Positions 31,987 through 41,043 of a stretch of DNA of 54,701 bases are shown one piece after another. Each line of letters begins with the position of its first letter. The stretch's first letter is position 1. The stretch comes from an uncultured Lachnospiraceae bacterium (GTDB lineage: Bacteria; Bacillota; Clostridia; Lachnospirales; Lachnospiraceae). The stretch lies in the NCBI GenBank assembly GCA_910587895.1, contig CAJUOE010000053.1:1-54701 (forward strand), in the 5' to 3' direction. The notes under the pieces are model-generated. The model did not search any database. It saw only the letters and a program-made list of their open reading frames with translations, and was not told where the DNA came from. Both the position numbers and the translations under genes were made by a program.

Positions 31987-32708
31987 AAGGAAAAACAGCA
32001 ATTGTCACAGGCGGTTCCCGTGGAATCGGGGCGGCAATTGCGGATAAACTGGCGTCACTCGGCGCAGATATTGCAGTAATTTACGCGGGAAACAATAATG
32101 CAGCGGAAAATGTATGTCAAAAATGCAGGGAAGACTATGGCAGAACCGCCAGAGCCTATCAGTGTGATGTCTCCGATTTTGCGGCTGTTAAAGATACCGT
32201 GGCTGAAATTAAAAAGGATTTCGGCACTGTGCATATCCTGGTCAACAACGCCGGGATTACGAGGGACGGACTCTGCGCGATGATGAAAGAAGAGGATTTT
32301 GATGATGTGTTAAATACCAACCTAAAGGGAGCGTTCCATATGATACGTCATTGCAGCGGAATGTTTCTGCGAAACCGCGAAGGCTGCATTATCAATATCA
32401 GCTCGGTGTCAGGACTTACCGGAAATCCCGGGCAGAGCAATTATGCCGCGTCAAAAGCCGGCCTGATTGGGCTTACCAAGTCCGTTGCCAAAGAGCTTGC
32501 CTCACGTGGTATTCGCTGTAATGCAATTGCGCCCGGTTTCATCCGTACGGATATGACGCAGGAGCAGGAGGATAATCCATTGCTGGCGGCAGTCCCGCTT
32601 GGAAGAATGGGTGAAGTTTCAGAGGTTGCAGACGCTGCGGCATATCTTGCAACGGCACAGTATGTCACGGGCGAGGTGCTGCGCGTAGACGGCGGCATTG
32701 CGATTTAG
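31980..32708 (+). CDS. fabG: 3-oxoacyl-ACP reductase
   Basis: A 242-residue short-chain dehydrogenase: cofactor loop TGGSRGIG, NNAG at 89-92, catalytic Ser142, Tyr155 and Lys159 in NISSVSG and NYAASKAG, and the VDGG ending. It reduces 3-oxoacyl-ACP with NADPH. GGAGGTGGAG precedes ATG 31980. The spacing of the triad is that of E. coli FabG. It is followed by a structured 83-bp gap, the largest between genes of this operon. Confidence 0.94.
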   Translation: MLKGKTAIVTGGSRGIGAAIADKLASLGADIAVIYAGNNNAAENVCQKCREDYGRTARAYQCDVSDFAAVKDTVAEIKKDFGTVHILVNNAGITRDGLCAMMKEEDFDDVLNTNLKGAFHMIRHCSGMFLRNREGCIINISSVSGLTGNPGQSNYAASKAGLIGLTKSVAKELASRGIRCNAIAPGFIRTDMTQEQEDNPLLAAVPLGRMGEVSEVADAAAYLATAQYVTGEVLRVDGGIAI

Positions 32709-32734
32709 CGTCGCGTGCCGATACCTTGTGAGTA

Positions 32735-32770
32735 GGAAGGCAAATGCACAGCATTTCTTAAATGCCTTCC
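32735..32770 (+). other. Nested RNA hairpin between fabG and fabF
   Basis: GGAAGGC(A) pairs with (T)GCCTTCC (32763-32770) and encloses a perfect AAATGC-ACA-GCATTT hairpin; alternatively the outer stem can extend with AAAT. There is no U-tract, so it is not a standard terminator. It may be an mRNA processing or stabilising element that sets the ratio of upstream to downstream proteins. Confidence 0.5.
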
Positions 32771-32791
32771 GAATTAGGAGGAGAATTGATT

Positions 32792-34030
32792 ATGAGTGAA
32801 AACAGAAGAGTGGTTGTCACCGGAGTGGGCGCCATCACCCCTGTGGGAAATAATGCAAAGGTTACATGGGAGAGCTTAAAAGCCGGAAAAAACGGTATTG
32901 CGCCCATTACGCAGTTTGATACAGAGAAGTTCAAAGCAAAGCTCGGTGCAGAGGTGAAAGATTTCGATCCGGGAGAATACTTAGACGTCAATGACGTTTT
33001 GCGTACTGACCGTTATGCACAGCTTGCAGTAGGCGCGGCGCAGCAGGCGGTGGACGAAAGCGGTATTGAGGGAACGGTGCAGCCGGAACGTTTTGCAGTG
33101 TTGTTTGGCAGCGGAATCGGTGGAATCGGAACTTTTGAAAAAGAACATACCAAGTTGATGGAGAGGGGACCGCGCCGGGTGTCGCCGCTGTTTGTGCCGA
33201 TGATGATTGCCAATATGGCGGCCGGCATGATTGCAATACGACATGATTGCCGCGGCACGGCTATGCCAGCGGTAACTGCCTGCGCTTCTGGTTCCAATGC
33301 CATCGGTGAGGCCATGCGCATGATTCGCCATGGTTATGCGGATGCGGTAATCACAGGGGGCGCGGAGGCAGCAATCAATGCATCCTCTGTGGCAGGATTT
33401 TCCAATATGCTGGCATTGTCCACCGCAGAAAATCCAGATGAGGCGTCCCTGCCGTTTGACAAGCGCAGAGGCGGGTTCGTGATCGGAGAAGGGGCAGTTG
33501 CACTTGTTTTGGAAGAATATGAACACGCAAAGCAGCGTGGAGCGGAAATTTACGGTGAAGTTTGCGGTTACGGCACGACCTGCGACGCATACCATATCAC
33601 TGCACCGCATCCGGAAGGAAGGGGCGGCGCGCAGGCGATGAAGGATGCCATGCAGGAATGCGGATATAGCGAGAAGGACGTTGTCTATATCAATGCACAT
33701 GGAACCGGGACGCCCATGAACGATGCGGTCGAGACGGCTGTCATCAAGAAGGCGCTTGGAGAGAAAGCAGCCCATGAGGCGTATGTAAGCTCCACGAAAT
33801 CAATGACCGGCCATATGCTGGGCGCAGCCGGCGCATTGGAAGCGTTTGCCTGCCTGCAGGCTTTGCGCGAGGGCGTCATTCCGCCGACCATCAATCTGAA
33901 AGAGCAGGATGAAGCCTGCGACCTTAATTATGTACCTAATACAGCGGTAAAAGCAGACATCACGCTGGCGCTGTCCAATTCCCTTGGATTTGGCGGCCAC
34001 AATGCCTGTCTTGCTTTTAGAAAGGTGTAG
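32792..34030 (+). CDS. fabF: 3-oxoacyl-ACP synthase II
   Basis: A 412-residue condensing enzyme. The Cys-His-His triad is Cys164 (VTACASGSNA), His303 (NAHGTGT) and His341 (TGHMLGAAG), as in FabF/KAS II. It elongates acyl-ACP with malonyl-ACP. ATG 32792 follows TAGGAGGAG; the frame opens earlier within the hairpin region without a start signal. It is the only condensing enzyme of the operon; a KAS III (fabH) gene is absent. Confidence 0.95.
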   Translation: MSENRRVVVTGVGAITPVGNNAKVTWESLKAGKNGIAPITQFDTEKFKAKLGAEVKDFDPGEYLDVNDVLRTDRYAQLAVGAAQQAVDESGIEGTVQPERFAVLFGSGIGGIGTFEKEHTKLMERGPRRVSPLFVPMMIANMAAGMIAIRHDCRGTAMPAVTACASGSNAIGEAMRMIRHGYADAVITGGAEAAINASSVAGFSNMLALSTAENPDEASLPFDKRRGGFVIGEGAVALVLEEYEHAKQRGAEIYGEVCGYGTTCDAYHITAPHPEGRGGAQAMKDAMQECGYSEKDVVYINAHGTGTPMNDAVETAVIKKALGEKAAHEAYVSSTKSMTGHMLGAAGALEAFACLQALREGVIPPTINLKEQDEACDLNYVPNTAVKADITLALSNSLGFGGHNACLAFRKV

Positions 34031-34032
34031 CC

Positions 34033-34458
34033 ATGAATGAAACAGATATTCGCAAGTATGCAGGGATGTTACAGGAGTTTGGGCTTACGGGAATTGAAAT
34101 TACTGAAGGAAATAAAAGCGTACGTCTGGAGCGTGCGGTTTCCGGTGTTGCAGCCAGGGAGACAGTGATTCTGGACAACACGGCATCGCCTGTTGTTTCT
34201 ACGGCAGAGGAAGATACGGATTATATCAGTGTAAAATCCCCGGTTGTCGGCGTATTTTATGCCGCGCCCGCGGAAAACGCAGATCCTTATGTTGTCGTTG
34301 GCGACCATGTAAAGAAAGGACAGACGCTCTGTATTGTGGAGGCTATGAAACTGATGAATGAAATCACGGCCGAAGAGGACGGCGTTATTTCGGAAATCTG
34401 TGTAGCCAACGATCAGGTAGTGGAATTCGGCACGGAATTATTTCGTATGAAAAAGTAA
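34033..34458 (+). CDS. accB: Biotin carboxyl carrier protein of acetyl-CoA carboxylase
   Basis: A 141-residue BCCP: N-terminal helix, a short linker rich in T/A/E, and the biotinyl domain with VEAMKLMNE (biotin on Lys106) and the 'thumb' ADPYVVVGDHVKKGQ. It carries the carboxyl group between AccC and AccAD to make malonyl-CoA. It begins 2 bp after fabF. Confidence 0.94.
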   Translation: MNETDIRKYAGMLQEFGLTGIEITEGNKSVRLERAVSGVAARETVILDNTASPVVSTAEEDTDYISVKSPVVGVFYAAPAENADPYVVVGDHVKKGQTLCIVEAMKLMNEITAEEDGVISEICVANDQVVEFGTELFRMKK

Positions 34459-34469
34459 GAGGTAAGACA

Positions 34470-34886
34470 ATGAACAGAGAAGAAATCATGAAAATATTGC
34501 CGCACAGGGAAGATATGCTCCTGTTGGATGAAGTCGAGGAACGGGATGGTACGGCCATTGGCCACTATCATGTCCGTGGCGACGAGTTTTTCCTTCGTGG
34601 TCATTTTCCGGGAAATCCGATTGTTCCAGGCGTCATTCTCTGTGAGATTCTGGCACAGACCGCCTGCGTGCTGATGCAGGATGTGATGAGCGAAGGAAAG
34701 CTGCCGGTCTACACCGGACTCAACAATGTGAAATTCCGCGCGCCGGTAAAACCTGGCGATACCATCGAAACGAGGTGCCAGATCAAGCGCGCAAAACATC
34801 CATTTTATTTTGCGGAAGGGAAGGTCACGGTAGCGGATAAACTCTGTGTATCGGCAGAATTTTCCTTTGCGATTCAGGGAGAATAA
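34470..34886 (+). CDS. fabZ: 3-hydroxyacyl-ACP dehydratase
   Basis: A 138-residue hot-dog fold enzyme. The active site is His45 and Glu59 in LRGHFPGNPIVPGVILCEIL. It dehydrates 3-hydroxyacyl-ACP to trans-2-enoyl-ACP. AGAGGT precedes the ATG. It lies between accB and accC, the common clostridial order. Confidence 0.94.
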   Translation: MNREEIMKILPHREDMLLLDEVEERDGTAIGHYHVRGDEFFLRGHFPGNPIVPGVILCEILAQTACVLMQDVMSEGKLPVYTGLNNVKFRAPVKPGDTIETRCQIKRAKHPFYFAEGKVTVADKLCVSAEFSFAIQGE

Positions 34887-34888
34887 TT

Positions 34889-36196
34889 ATGTTTTCAAAA
34901 ATATTGATTGCCAACCGCGGTGAAATCGCCGTGCGGATTATCCGTGCCTGTAAAGAGATGGGCGTTGCCACGGTGGCGGTATATTCCGAGGCGGATAAAA
35001 ACGCCCTTCATGTCGCGCTTGCCGACCAAAGCTACTGCATTGGCGCGCCGGAGGCGTCGGAGAGCTATCTCGACGAAAACCAGATTATCAGCGCAGCCAT
35101 CCTTGCAGGCGCGCAGGCCATCCACCCCGGTTACGGATTTCTTTCCGAAAATGCACATTTCGCCCGGTTATGCAGAAAAAACGGCATTGTATTTATCGGA
35201 CCCGAGCCGGAGAGCATGGAACAGCTCAGTGATAAAGCGGTTTTAAAAGAATTATTTCGAAATACAGGACTGAATGTGATTCCTGGCACGAAAGCGGTGT
35301 CTTCCATGGAGGAGGCTGGGGAAGCTGCGGACAATATCGGATATCCGGTAATGATCAAAGCCTGTGCCGGTGGCGGCGGGCGTGGCATCCGACTGATTCG
35401 GACGGCTGAAGATCTGGAAGAAGCCTATCTACAGGCGACTTCGGAAGCCTTAAGCGCATTCGGCGACGGCAGCGTATATCTGGAAAAATATATTTTTCCG
35501 GCAAGGCATGTGGAATTACAGATTCTTGCCGATGAGCAGGGAAATGCCGTCTGTCTCGGCGATCGGGACTGCTCTTTGCAGCGGCGTAACCAGAAATTGA
35601 TTGAAGAGACGCCGTCCCCGGCAATTCATACAAAACAGCGGGAGGAAATTATCGCCAGGGCCGTAGACGCCATTAAGAAAATTGGCTATGTCGGCGCAGG
35701 CACGCTGGAATTTCTGCTGGATGAGAGCGGTAATTTCTGGTTTATGGAGATGAACGTCCGCCTTCAGGTAGAGCATTCCGTCACAGAAATGCTCACAGGC
35801 ATTGACCTTGTGAAATGGCAGATTCGTATTGCAGCTGGAATTCCACTGAATTTTGAACAGAAAGATATCCGAATGCAGGGCTCGGCAATTGAATGCCGGA
35901 TCAATGCGGGAAGCTGCGGCACGCTTAAAATGCTGCATATTCCGGGCGGGCCGTCGGTAAGGTTCGATACCTGCCTGGTTGCGGGAACGACTGTTTCGCC
36001 GTACTATGATTCACTGCTGGGAAAGCTTATCGTATTTGCGAAAACAAGGGAGGAAACGCTGCGTAAAATGCGCGCGTCCCTGTGTGAGCTTGTCATAGAC
36101 GGCATTCTTACGAATATAGAGGAACAATTGCGTATTGTGGAGGATGAGAGATTTACATCCGGTAACTATGATTTGACTTTTATGGGTAATAGGTGA
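34889..36196 (+). CDS. accC: Biotin carboxylase subunit of acetyl-CoA carboxylase
   Basis: A 435-residue ATP-grasp enzyme: KILIANRGEIAVRI start, HPGYGFLSENA, glycine-rich ATP loop KACAGGGGRGIR, EKYIFPARHVELQILAD and MEMNVRLQVEHSVTEM. It carboxylates biotin on AccB. It is about 14 residues shorter than the E. coli protein, mainly at the C-terminus. It starts 2 bp after fabZ. Confidence 0.94.
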   Translation: MFSKILIANRGEIAVRIIRACKEMGVATVAVYSEADKNALHVALADQSYCIGAPEASESYLDENQIISAAILAGAQAIHPGYGFLSENAHFARLCRKNGIVFIGPEPESMEQLSDKAVLKELFRNTGLNVIPGTKAVSSMEEAGEAADNIGYPVMIKACAGGGGRGIRLIRTAEDLEEAYLQATSEALSAFGDGSVYLEKYIFPARHVELQILADEQGNAVCLGDRDCSLQRRNQKLIEETPSPAIHTKQREEIIARAVDAIKKIGYVGAGTLEFLLDESGNFWFMEMNVRLQVEHSVTEMLTGIDLVKWQIRIAAGIPLNFEQKDIRMQGSAIECRINAGSCGTLKMLHIPGGPSVRFDTCLVAGTTVSPYYDSLLGKLIVFAKTREETLRKMRASLCELVIDGILTNIEEQLRIVEDERFTSGNYDLTFMGNR

Positions 36197-36200
36197 CAAA

Positions 36201-37052
36201 ATGGCTTTACTTAATTTCTTAAAACCGAAAAATCAGCTGGAGGAGGGCGGTCGGACGGCTGCCCTGGTACAACAGGACGCCGGAGAACCGGAGAAGAAAT
36301 GTCCGAACTGCCATAAGGAGATACCGTTAAGCCATCTGTGGGCGAACCGTCTTGTCTGTCCCTGTGGGTATCATTTTCGGATGAAGGCGCGTCAGCGCAT
36401 CAAGATGCTTGCAGATAAGGGAAGTTTTCAGGAACTGTATGCCGGAATGAAGGCGGAAAATCCGCTCAGTTTTCCGGGGTACAGGGATAAGGTGGAAAAT
36501 GTTCGCACTGCCAGCGGCGAGGAGGAAGCCGTCATCTGTGGGATTGCCAAAATCCGCGGGCAGGAATGCTGCCTGTTCGTGATGGAACCCTATTTTATGA
36601 TGGGCAGCATGGGAAGCGCTGTGGGCGAAAAAATCACCTCTCTCTTTGAGTATGCCACAGAACACCGCTTGTCGGTCATCGGCTATACGGTTTCCGGCGG
36701 CGCGCGGATGCAGGAGGGGCTTTTATCCCTGATGCAGATGGCAAAGACCAGTGCGGCGGTAAAACGTCACAGCGATGACGGGCTGTTATATATGGCGGTT
36801 TTGACGGATCCCACGACGGGCGGTGTTACGGCAAGTTTTGCCATGGAAGCAGACATTATTCTGGCGGAGCCGGGAGCAACCGTAGGGTTTGCCGGAGCGA
36901 GGGTAATCGAGCAGACGACAAAGAAGTCTTTGCCCAAAGGTTTCCAGAAATCGGAATTTGTATTGGAGCATGGGTTTATTGATTATATCGCAGCACGGAC
37001 GAGTCAGAGGAAGTTACTGGCGGAACTTCTGAAAATTCATAATGGAGGTTAG
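36201..37052 (+). CDS. accD: Acetyl-CoA carboxylase carboxyltransferase subunit beta
   Basis: A 283-residue subunit with an N-terminal zinc ribbon and a crotonase-like carboxyltransferase domain (SGGARMQEGLLSLMQMAKT, DPTTGGVTASFAME, AGARVIEQTT). The ribbon is odd: the first pair is CPNC but the second reads VCPCGYHF, where relatives have two residues between the cysteines (VCPKCGYHF-type). Zinc could still bind. It overlaps the ribosome-binding site of accA, which begins just after its stop. Confidence 0.93.
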   Translation: MALLNFLKPKNQLEEGGRTAALVQQDAGEPEKKCPNCHKEIPLSHLWANRLVCPCGYHFRMKARQRIKMLADKGSFQELYAGMKAENPLSFPGYRDKVENVRTASGEEEAVICGIAKIRGQECCLFVMEPYFMMGSMGSAVGEKITSLFEYATEHRLSVIGYTVSGGARMQEGLLSLMQMAKTSAAVKRHSDDGLLYMAVLTDPTTGGVTASFAMEADIILAEPGATVGFAGARVIEQTTKKSLPKGFQKSEFVLEHGFIDYIAARTSQRKLLAELLKIHNGG

Positions 37053-37056
37053 TACG

Positions 37057-37848
37057 TTGAATCTGATACCTTATAACAGAGTAAAACTGGCACGCGACAG
37101 CCAAAGACCTACAGGGCTTGATTATATCAGGAATATATTTAAAGGATTTATCGAATTTCATGGTGACCGCAGGTACGGCGACGACCCGGCGATTGTCGGC
37201 GGGATTGCGCGGTTAAACGGCAATCCGGTTACGGTTATTGCCATTGAAAAAGGACACACGGCAAAGGAACGTGCTTACCGGAATTTTGGTGCGGCACATC
37301 CGGAGGGTTATCGCAAAGCGCTGCGCCTGATGAAACAGGCAGAAAAATTCGGCAGGCCGATCGTCTGTTTTGTCGATACATCCGGCGCCTATTGTGGTAT
37401 TGGAGCGGAGGAACGCGGCCAGGGGCAGGCGATTGCAGAGAATTTGATGGAAATGTCCACGCTCTGCGTTCCTATCATTTCAATTTTGATTGGTGAAGGC
37501 GGCAGCGGCGGCGCGTTGGGGCTTGCGGTTGCAGACCGTGTCTGGATGCTGCAAAATTCCGTCTATTCGGTGATTTCGCCGGAGGGCTGCGCCAGCATTC
37601 TCTGGAAGGATGCGGCGAAGGCGGAAGTTGCGGCAGCAAGGCTGAAACTTACGTCCGAGGATGCCAAAAGCCTTGGTGTGATAGAGCGGATTCTGTCGGA
37701 AGAGGATCTGGGAAAGAAAGAATTTTACGATAATATCCGTACGCTTTTGGTGGAGGAACTGGGACAGCTGTCCAGCGACCTGGATTTAATTGGCAAACGT
37801 TATGAGCGTTTCCGCCGTATCGGTGCAGACGCGGTAAATAAGGAGTAA
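37057..37848 (+). CDS. accA: Acetyl-CoA carboxylase carboxyltransferase subunit alpha
   Basis: A 263-residue subunit with LARDSQRPTGLDYI, FIEFHGDRRYGDDPAIVGG, DTSGAYCGIGAEERGQGQAIA and EGGSGGALGLAV, as in AccA. I place the start at TTG 37057 because GGAGG (37044-37048) lies 8 nt before it. The in-frame ATG at 37042 overlaps this very site and has no signal of its own; it would add five residues. It lacks the N-terminal helical extension of proteobacterial AccA, as usual in Firmicutes. Confidence 0.92.
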   Translation: MNLIPYNRVKLARDSQRPTGLDYIRNIFKGFIEFHGDRRYGDDPAIVGGIARLNGNPVTVIAIEKGHTAKERAYRNFGAAHPEGYRKALRLMKQAEKFGRPIVCFVDTSGAYCGIGAEERGQGQAIAENLMEMSTLCVPIISILIGEGGSGGALGLAVADRVWMLQNSVYSVISPEGCASILWKDAAKAEVAAARLKLTSEDAKSLGVIERILSEEDLGKKEFYDNIRTLLVEELGQLSSDLDLIGKRYERFRRIGADAVNKE

Positions 37849-37852
37849 AAGC

Positions 37853-39496
37853 ATGATATATCAAAAATTTTGTACGGAAATTACCGATAGAGAGGGAAAT
37901 CTGCAAAAAGTTACGCTTCAGTATCCCGATAACTTTAATTTTGCTTATGATGTGGTTGACGTTATCGCAGAGGAAACTCCGGAGAAACGGGCGATTGTCT
38001 GGTGCAATACCGAAAACGAAGAGCATATTTTTTCTTTTGCGGATGTAAAACGTTACAGCAATCAGATCGCAAATGTATTTGCAGATGCCGGCATCGGACG
38101 AGGCGACCGGGTGATGTTGGTATTGAAACGCCACTATGAATACTGGTTTGCGGCAATTGCACTTCATAAGCTGGGAGCGGTTATGATTCCGGCAACCCAT
38201 ATGCTGACCGAGAGCGATTATATTTACCGCATCAAAGCCTCGAAGGTAAAAGCGATCGTATGCACGCCTCAGGACGACGTACCACAGACCATCCAGTCCG
38301 CCCTTTTGCAGTCTGGGGTTCCGGCACAGCTCTGGTGTGTGCAGGAGGACGTGGAGGGCTTTCAGAACCTGAGCACAAAAATGCAGGAAATGGACACCGA
38401 TTTTGCACGTGTGGAAACGCAGGCGGACGATCCGATGATGATTTATTTCACCTCTGGCACGACCGGCTATCCCAAGGGAGTCATCCACGACTTTACCTAC
38501 CCGCTGGCGCATATCGTGACAGCAAAATACTGGCAGCAGGCCGAGGATGGCGGACTGCACTTCACGGTTGCAGAGACCGGATGGGCGAAAGCGTCCTGGG
38601 GCAAGCTCTATGGGCAATGGCTTGTTGGCAGTGCGGTTATGGTATTTGATTTTGATAATTTTGAACCCAAGCAGCTTACGGCGGTCATCAACCGCTACGG
38701 CGTAACCTCTTTCTGCGCACCGCCCACGGTTTACCGTTACCTTGTGCGCAAAGGGATCCCGGATATGCCGACCTTGAAACATGCCTCCACGGCGGGAGAA
38801 ATGCTGGCGCCCGAGGTATTCCATAAATTCACGGAGCGCACAGGACTGCCGCTCTGCGAGGGATACGGACAGACAGAGACTACGCTTTTGATGGGGAATT
38901 TTAAGGGGCAGGAGGCGGTGGAGGGCTCCATGGGATGCATCTCTCCATTTTATAACATTGAATTACGCGACAAGCGCGGAAATTCTGTGCCGGATGGCGA
39001 AATCGGCGAGGTTGTGATTGTTCCTCCTGAACATGGAAAACAGGTCGGCGTGTTCTGCGGATACCTCGACAATGAAGAGCAGTACCGCCATGTGTGGCGC
39101 GGCGGCGTATACCATACGGGGGATGCGGCATACAGGGACGAGGACGGACATTATTGGTTCCATGGACGTTTCGACGACATTATCAAAACCGGAGGTTTCC
39201 GCGTAGGGCCTTATGAAGTGGAAAATGTTCTTATGGAACATCCTGCGGTTGTGGAGTGCAGCGTCATCGGCGTTCCCGATAAACTGCGCGGGCAGGCGAT
39301 TAAGGCCATCATTGTGCCGGATAAAAAACACAGCCCATCCCGTGAGCTTGAACTGGAAATCAAAGATTTCTGCAATCAGAAGCTTGCAGAATATAAGTGG
39401 ATCCGCCTGGTGGAATTTGTGGACGAAATGCCCAAGACCATCAGCGGGAAAATACAGAAAAACGTACAGAGAAGGGTGGAAAAGGCTAAAGCATGA
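37853..39496 (+). CDS. AMP-forming acyl-CoA synthetase (medium-chain type)
   Basis: A 547-residue ANL-superfamily ligase that activates a carboxylic acid with ATP and CoA. Motifs: P-loop YFTSGTTGYPKG, GWAKASWGKLYGQW (typical of the ACSM/butyryl-CoA synthetase branch), EGYGQTETT, HTGDAAYRDEDGHYWFHGR, and the catalytic lysine in PKTISGKIQ. It starts 4 bp after accA, so it belongs to the fatty acid operon. There it could activate short or medium acids as primers, or salvage acids. AMP-ligases are not a usual member of this operon. Substrate not known. Confidence 0.88.
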   Translation: MIYQKFCTEITDREGNLQKVTLQYPDNFNFAYDVVDVIAEETPEKRAIVWCNTENEEHIFSFADVKRYSNQIANVFADAGIGRGDRVMLVLKRHYEYWFAAIALHKLGAVMIPATHMLTESDYIYRIKASKVKAIVCTPQDDVPQTIQSALLQSGVPAQLWCVQEDVEGFQNLSTKMQEMDTDFARVETQADDPMMIYFTSGTTGYPKGVIHDFTYPLAHIVTAKYWQQAEDGGLHFTVAETGWAKASWGKLYGQWLVGSAVMVFDFDNFEPKQLTAVINRYGVTSFCAPPTVYRYLVRKGIPDMPTLKHASTAGEMLAPEVFHKFTERTGLPLCEGYGQTETTLLMGNFKGQEAVEGSMGCISPFYNIELRDKRGNSVPDGEIGEVVIVPPEHGKQVGVFCGYLDNEEQYRHVWRGGVYHTGDAAYRDEDGHYWFHGRFDDIIKTGGFRVGPYEVENVLMEHPAVVECSVIGVPDKLRGQAIKAIIVPDKKHSPSRELELEIKDFCNQKLAEYKWIRLVEFVDEMPKTISGKIQKNVQRRVEKAKA

Positions 39497-39574
39497 CAAT
39501 AAGAAAAAATAATATGCGCATCCGCACAAAAGGCATATATTGTTTCACAATTGTACACGGTGCGTCAAAGTGTG

Positions 39575-39600
39575 CAAGCCCCTCAATCTTGAGGGGCTTG
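39575..39600. terminator. Perfect 11-bp hairpin between convergent operons
   Basis: CAAGCCCCTCA and TGAGGGGCTTG around ATCT, between the fatty acid operon and the opposing methyltransferase gene. It is GC-rich and perfectly symmetric but lacks a T-run on either side. It probably ends transcription from both sides, and also marks the edge of the AT-rich restriction-modification island. Confidence 0.55.
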
Positions 39601-39631
39601 GGGAGTTAAAGTTAGCTTGCCCGCTTTGTTC

Positions 39632-40978
39632 TTAAGCATATACCACTTTCTTATTGCGGCTGTATTTTCCTCTTGGCTGTATTCGGGATTTTTGTTCTAT
39701 CTCTTCTTCAGACATCATTCTTGCACCTCTGAGCAACGCCTGCTCCAATCTGTCATTTATACATAAATTTCTTTCGTATTTACGCCGTATGATACCGGAA
39801 CATCCAACGGCAGAGATATAAATTTCTTTCGGTGCGTCGCCTGAAACAATTTCCCGCAAAGTCCTAAAAATACAATCTTCGGGTTTCTCTGTGCAATTGA
39901 TCAGTGTCTGACTTTTGGCTGCAATAATTCCATCGCTAAAATCATATAAAATAGCGTTATGATATTCATAAACAGTCATGCTGTTTATCAAATTTTTTTT
40001 CGCTATATGAATTTGATGACTATGCCCATCAGAGATCATCCTTTTCCCAATCCATTCAACAACCGGAACCGCCCATGAGTTGCCAATGGCTTGATATCTG
40101 TTTGTGCGCTTTGCGTCTTTGATGTTCGTATAATTGTCTGGAAATCCCATTAACCGTTCACATTCTAGTGGGGAAAACCGTCTTATCTGTTGATCCTGCA
40201 CTACAAATAAGGAACCGTTATAAGCGGCTGCATTCCCATTCCATTTTGTTCCATACGCAGAATACAGACAATCTGAATACTCACGGAATACTTCGAACAT
40301 ATGTCCGTCTTTTTCAAAAATCAAGGATTCCCTAGGATATTCCTTAAACTCATCGTCATGGATTTCAAACAATACGTCTTCCGGATGAAATTCCTTTCCG
40401 CCGGCTAATACATAGAGCCGCCTTCTCTGCTGTGGCAATCCAAAATACTTGGCGTCTAAAACTCTCCATGCAACATTTCTTTTTGGACCTTCCAGCAAAC
40501 CGGCGTTTGACCATTTTTTCATGGAAATTTCTGTATCTAATCCTGCTAATGATGAAATCAAACAGCCAAATGCATTCGTTTTATCGGTAAGTACGCCTTC
40601 TACATTCTCCCAAAATACAGTGCATGGTTCTTGAGAGTTCTTTTCCCGGATTTTATCATTAGCCTCAATAATATCAACAAATTTCAATGTTAAATTTCCA
40701 CGCTCGTCATTAAGCCCTTTTTGGCCACCTGCTAAGGAAAATGCCTGGCAAGGGGTTCCACCGCAAATTAGATCCGGTGCACATATTTTTTCTTCCAATA
40801 AAGCTTCTGGAATATTATTCATATCTCCTAAATTTCTTATTTCAGGAAATTTTTCATATAATACTCTTGATGGGAATGGCGCAATTTCTGAAAACCAGCT
40901 AAATTCTAATCCTAATGGTTTCCATGCAACAGAAGCAGCCTCAATTCCTGAACAAATACTTCCAACTGTCCGAATCAT
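39632..40978 (-). CDS. Type II DNA (cytosine-5-)-methyltransferase
   Basis: A 448-residue C5 methyltransferase. Motif I GSICSGIEAASVAW, motif IV GGTPCQAFSLAG (Cys77), motif VI ENVEGV, motif VIII QQRRRLYVL, motif IX RRFSPLECERLMGFPDNY and motif X QAIGNSWAVPV are all present. It protects host DNA against the nuclease encoded at 41078. About 130 residues follow motif X; IYISAVGCSGIIRRKYERN there recalls the tail of phage-type Dcm enzymes. The start at 40978 follows AAAGGAGAGG; earlier in-frame ATGs lie over or before this site. It has its own promoter at 41044-41072. The recognition site is unknown. Confidence 0.92.
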   Translation of the reverse strand: MIRTVGSICSGIEAASVAWKPLGLEFSWFSEIAPFPSRVLYEKFPEIRNLGDMNNIPEALLEEKICAPDLICGGTPCQAFSLAGGQKGLNDERGNLTLKFVDIIEANDKIREKNSQEPCTVFWENVEGVLTDKTNAFGCLISSLAGLDTEISMKKWSNAGLLEGPKRNVAWRVLDAKYFGLPQQRRRLYVLAGGKEFHPEDVLFEIHDDEFKEYPRESLIFEKDGHMFEVFREYSDCLYSAYGTKWNGNAAAYNGSLFVVQDQQIRRFSPLECERLMGFPDNYTNIKDAKRTNRYQAIGNSWAVPVVEWIGKRMISDGHSHQIHIAKKNLINSMTVYEYHNAILYDFSDGIIAAKSQTLINCTEKPEDCIFRTLREIVSGDAPKEIYISAVGCSGIIRRKYERNLCINDRLEQALLRGARMMSEEEIEQKSRIQPRGKYSRNKKVVYA

Positions 40979-41043
40979 TGTGACCTCTCCTTTCATAAGC
41001 CTGTCTGATGCTAATAGCAACATTTATATGTTGGCACAATTTT

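Noticed and set aside
39575..39600. Hairpin as the end of an IS200/IS605-type element
   Set aside because: Similar GC-rich hairpins occur at such ends, but no TnpA/TnpB gene or second end is present; a terminator between convergent genes explains it.
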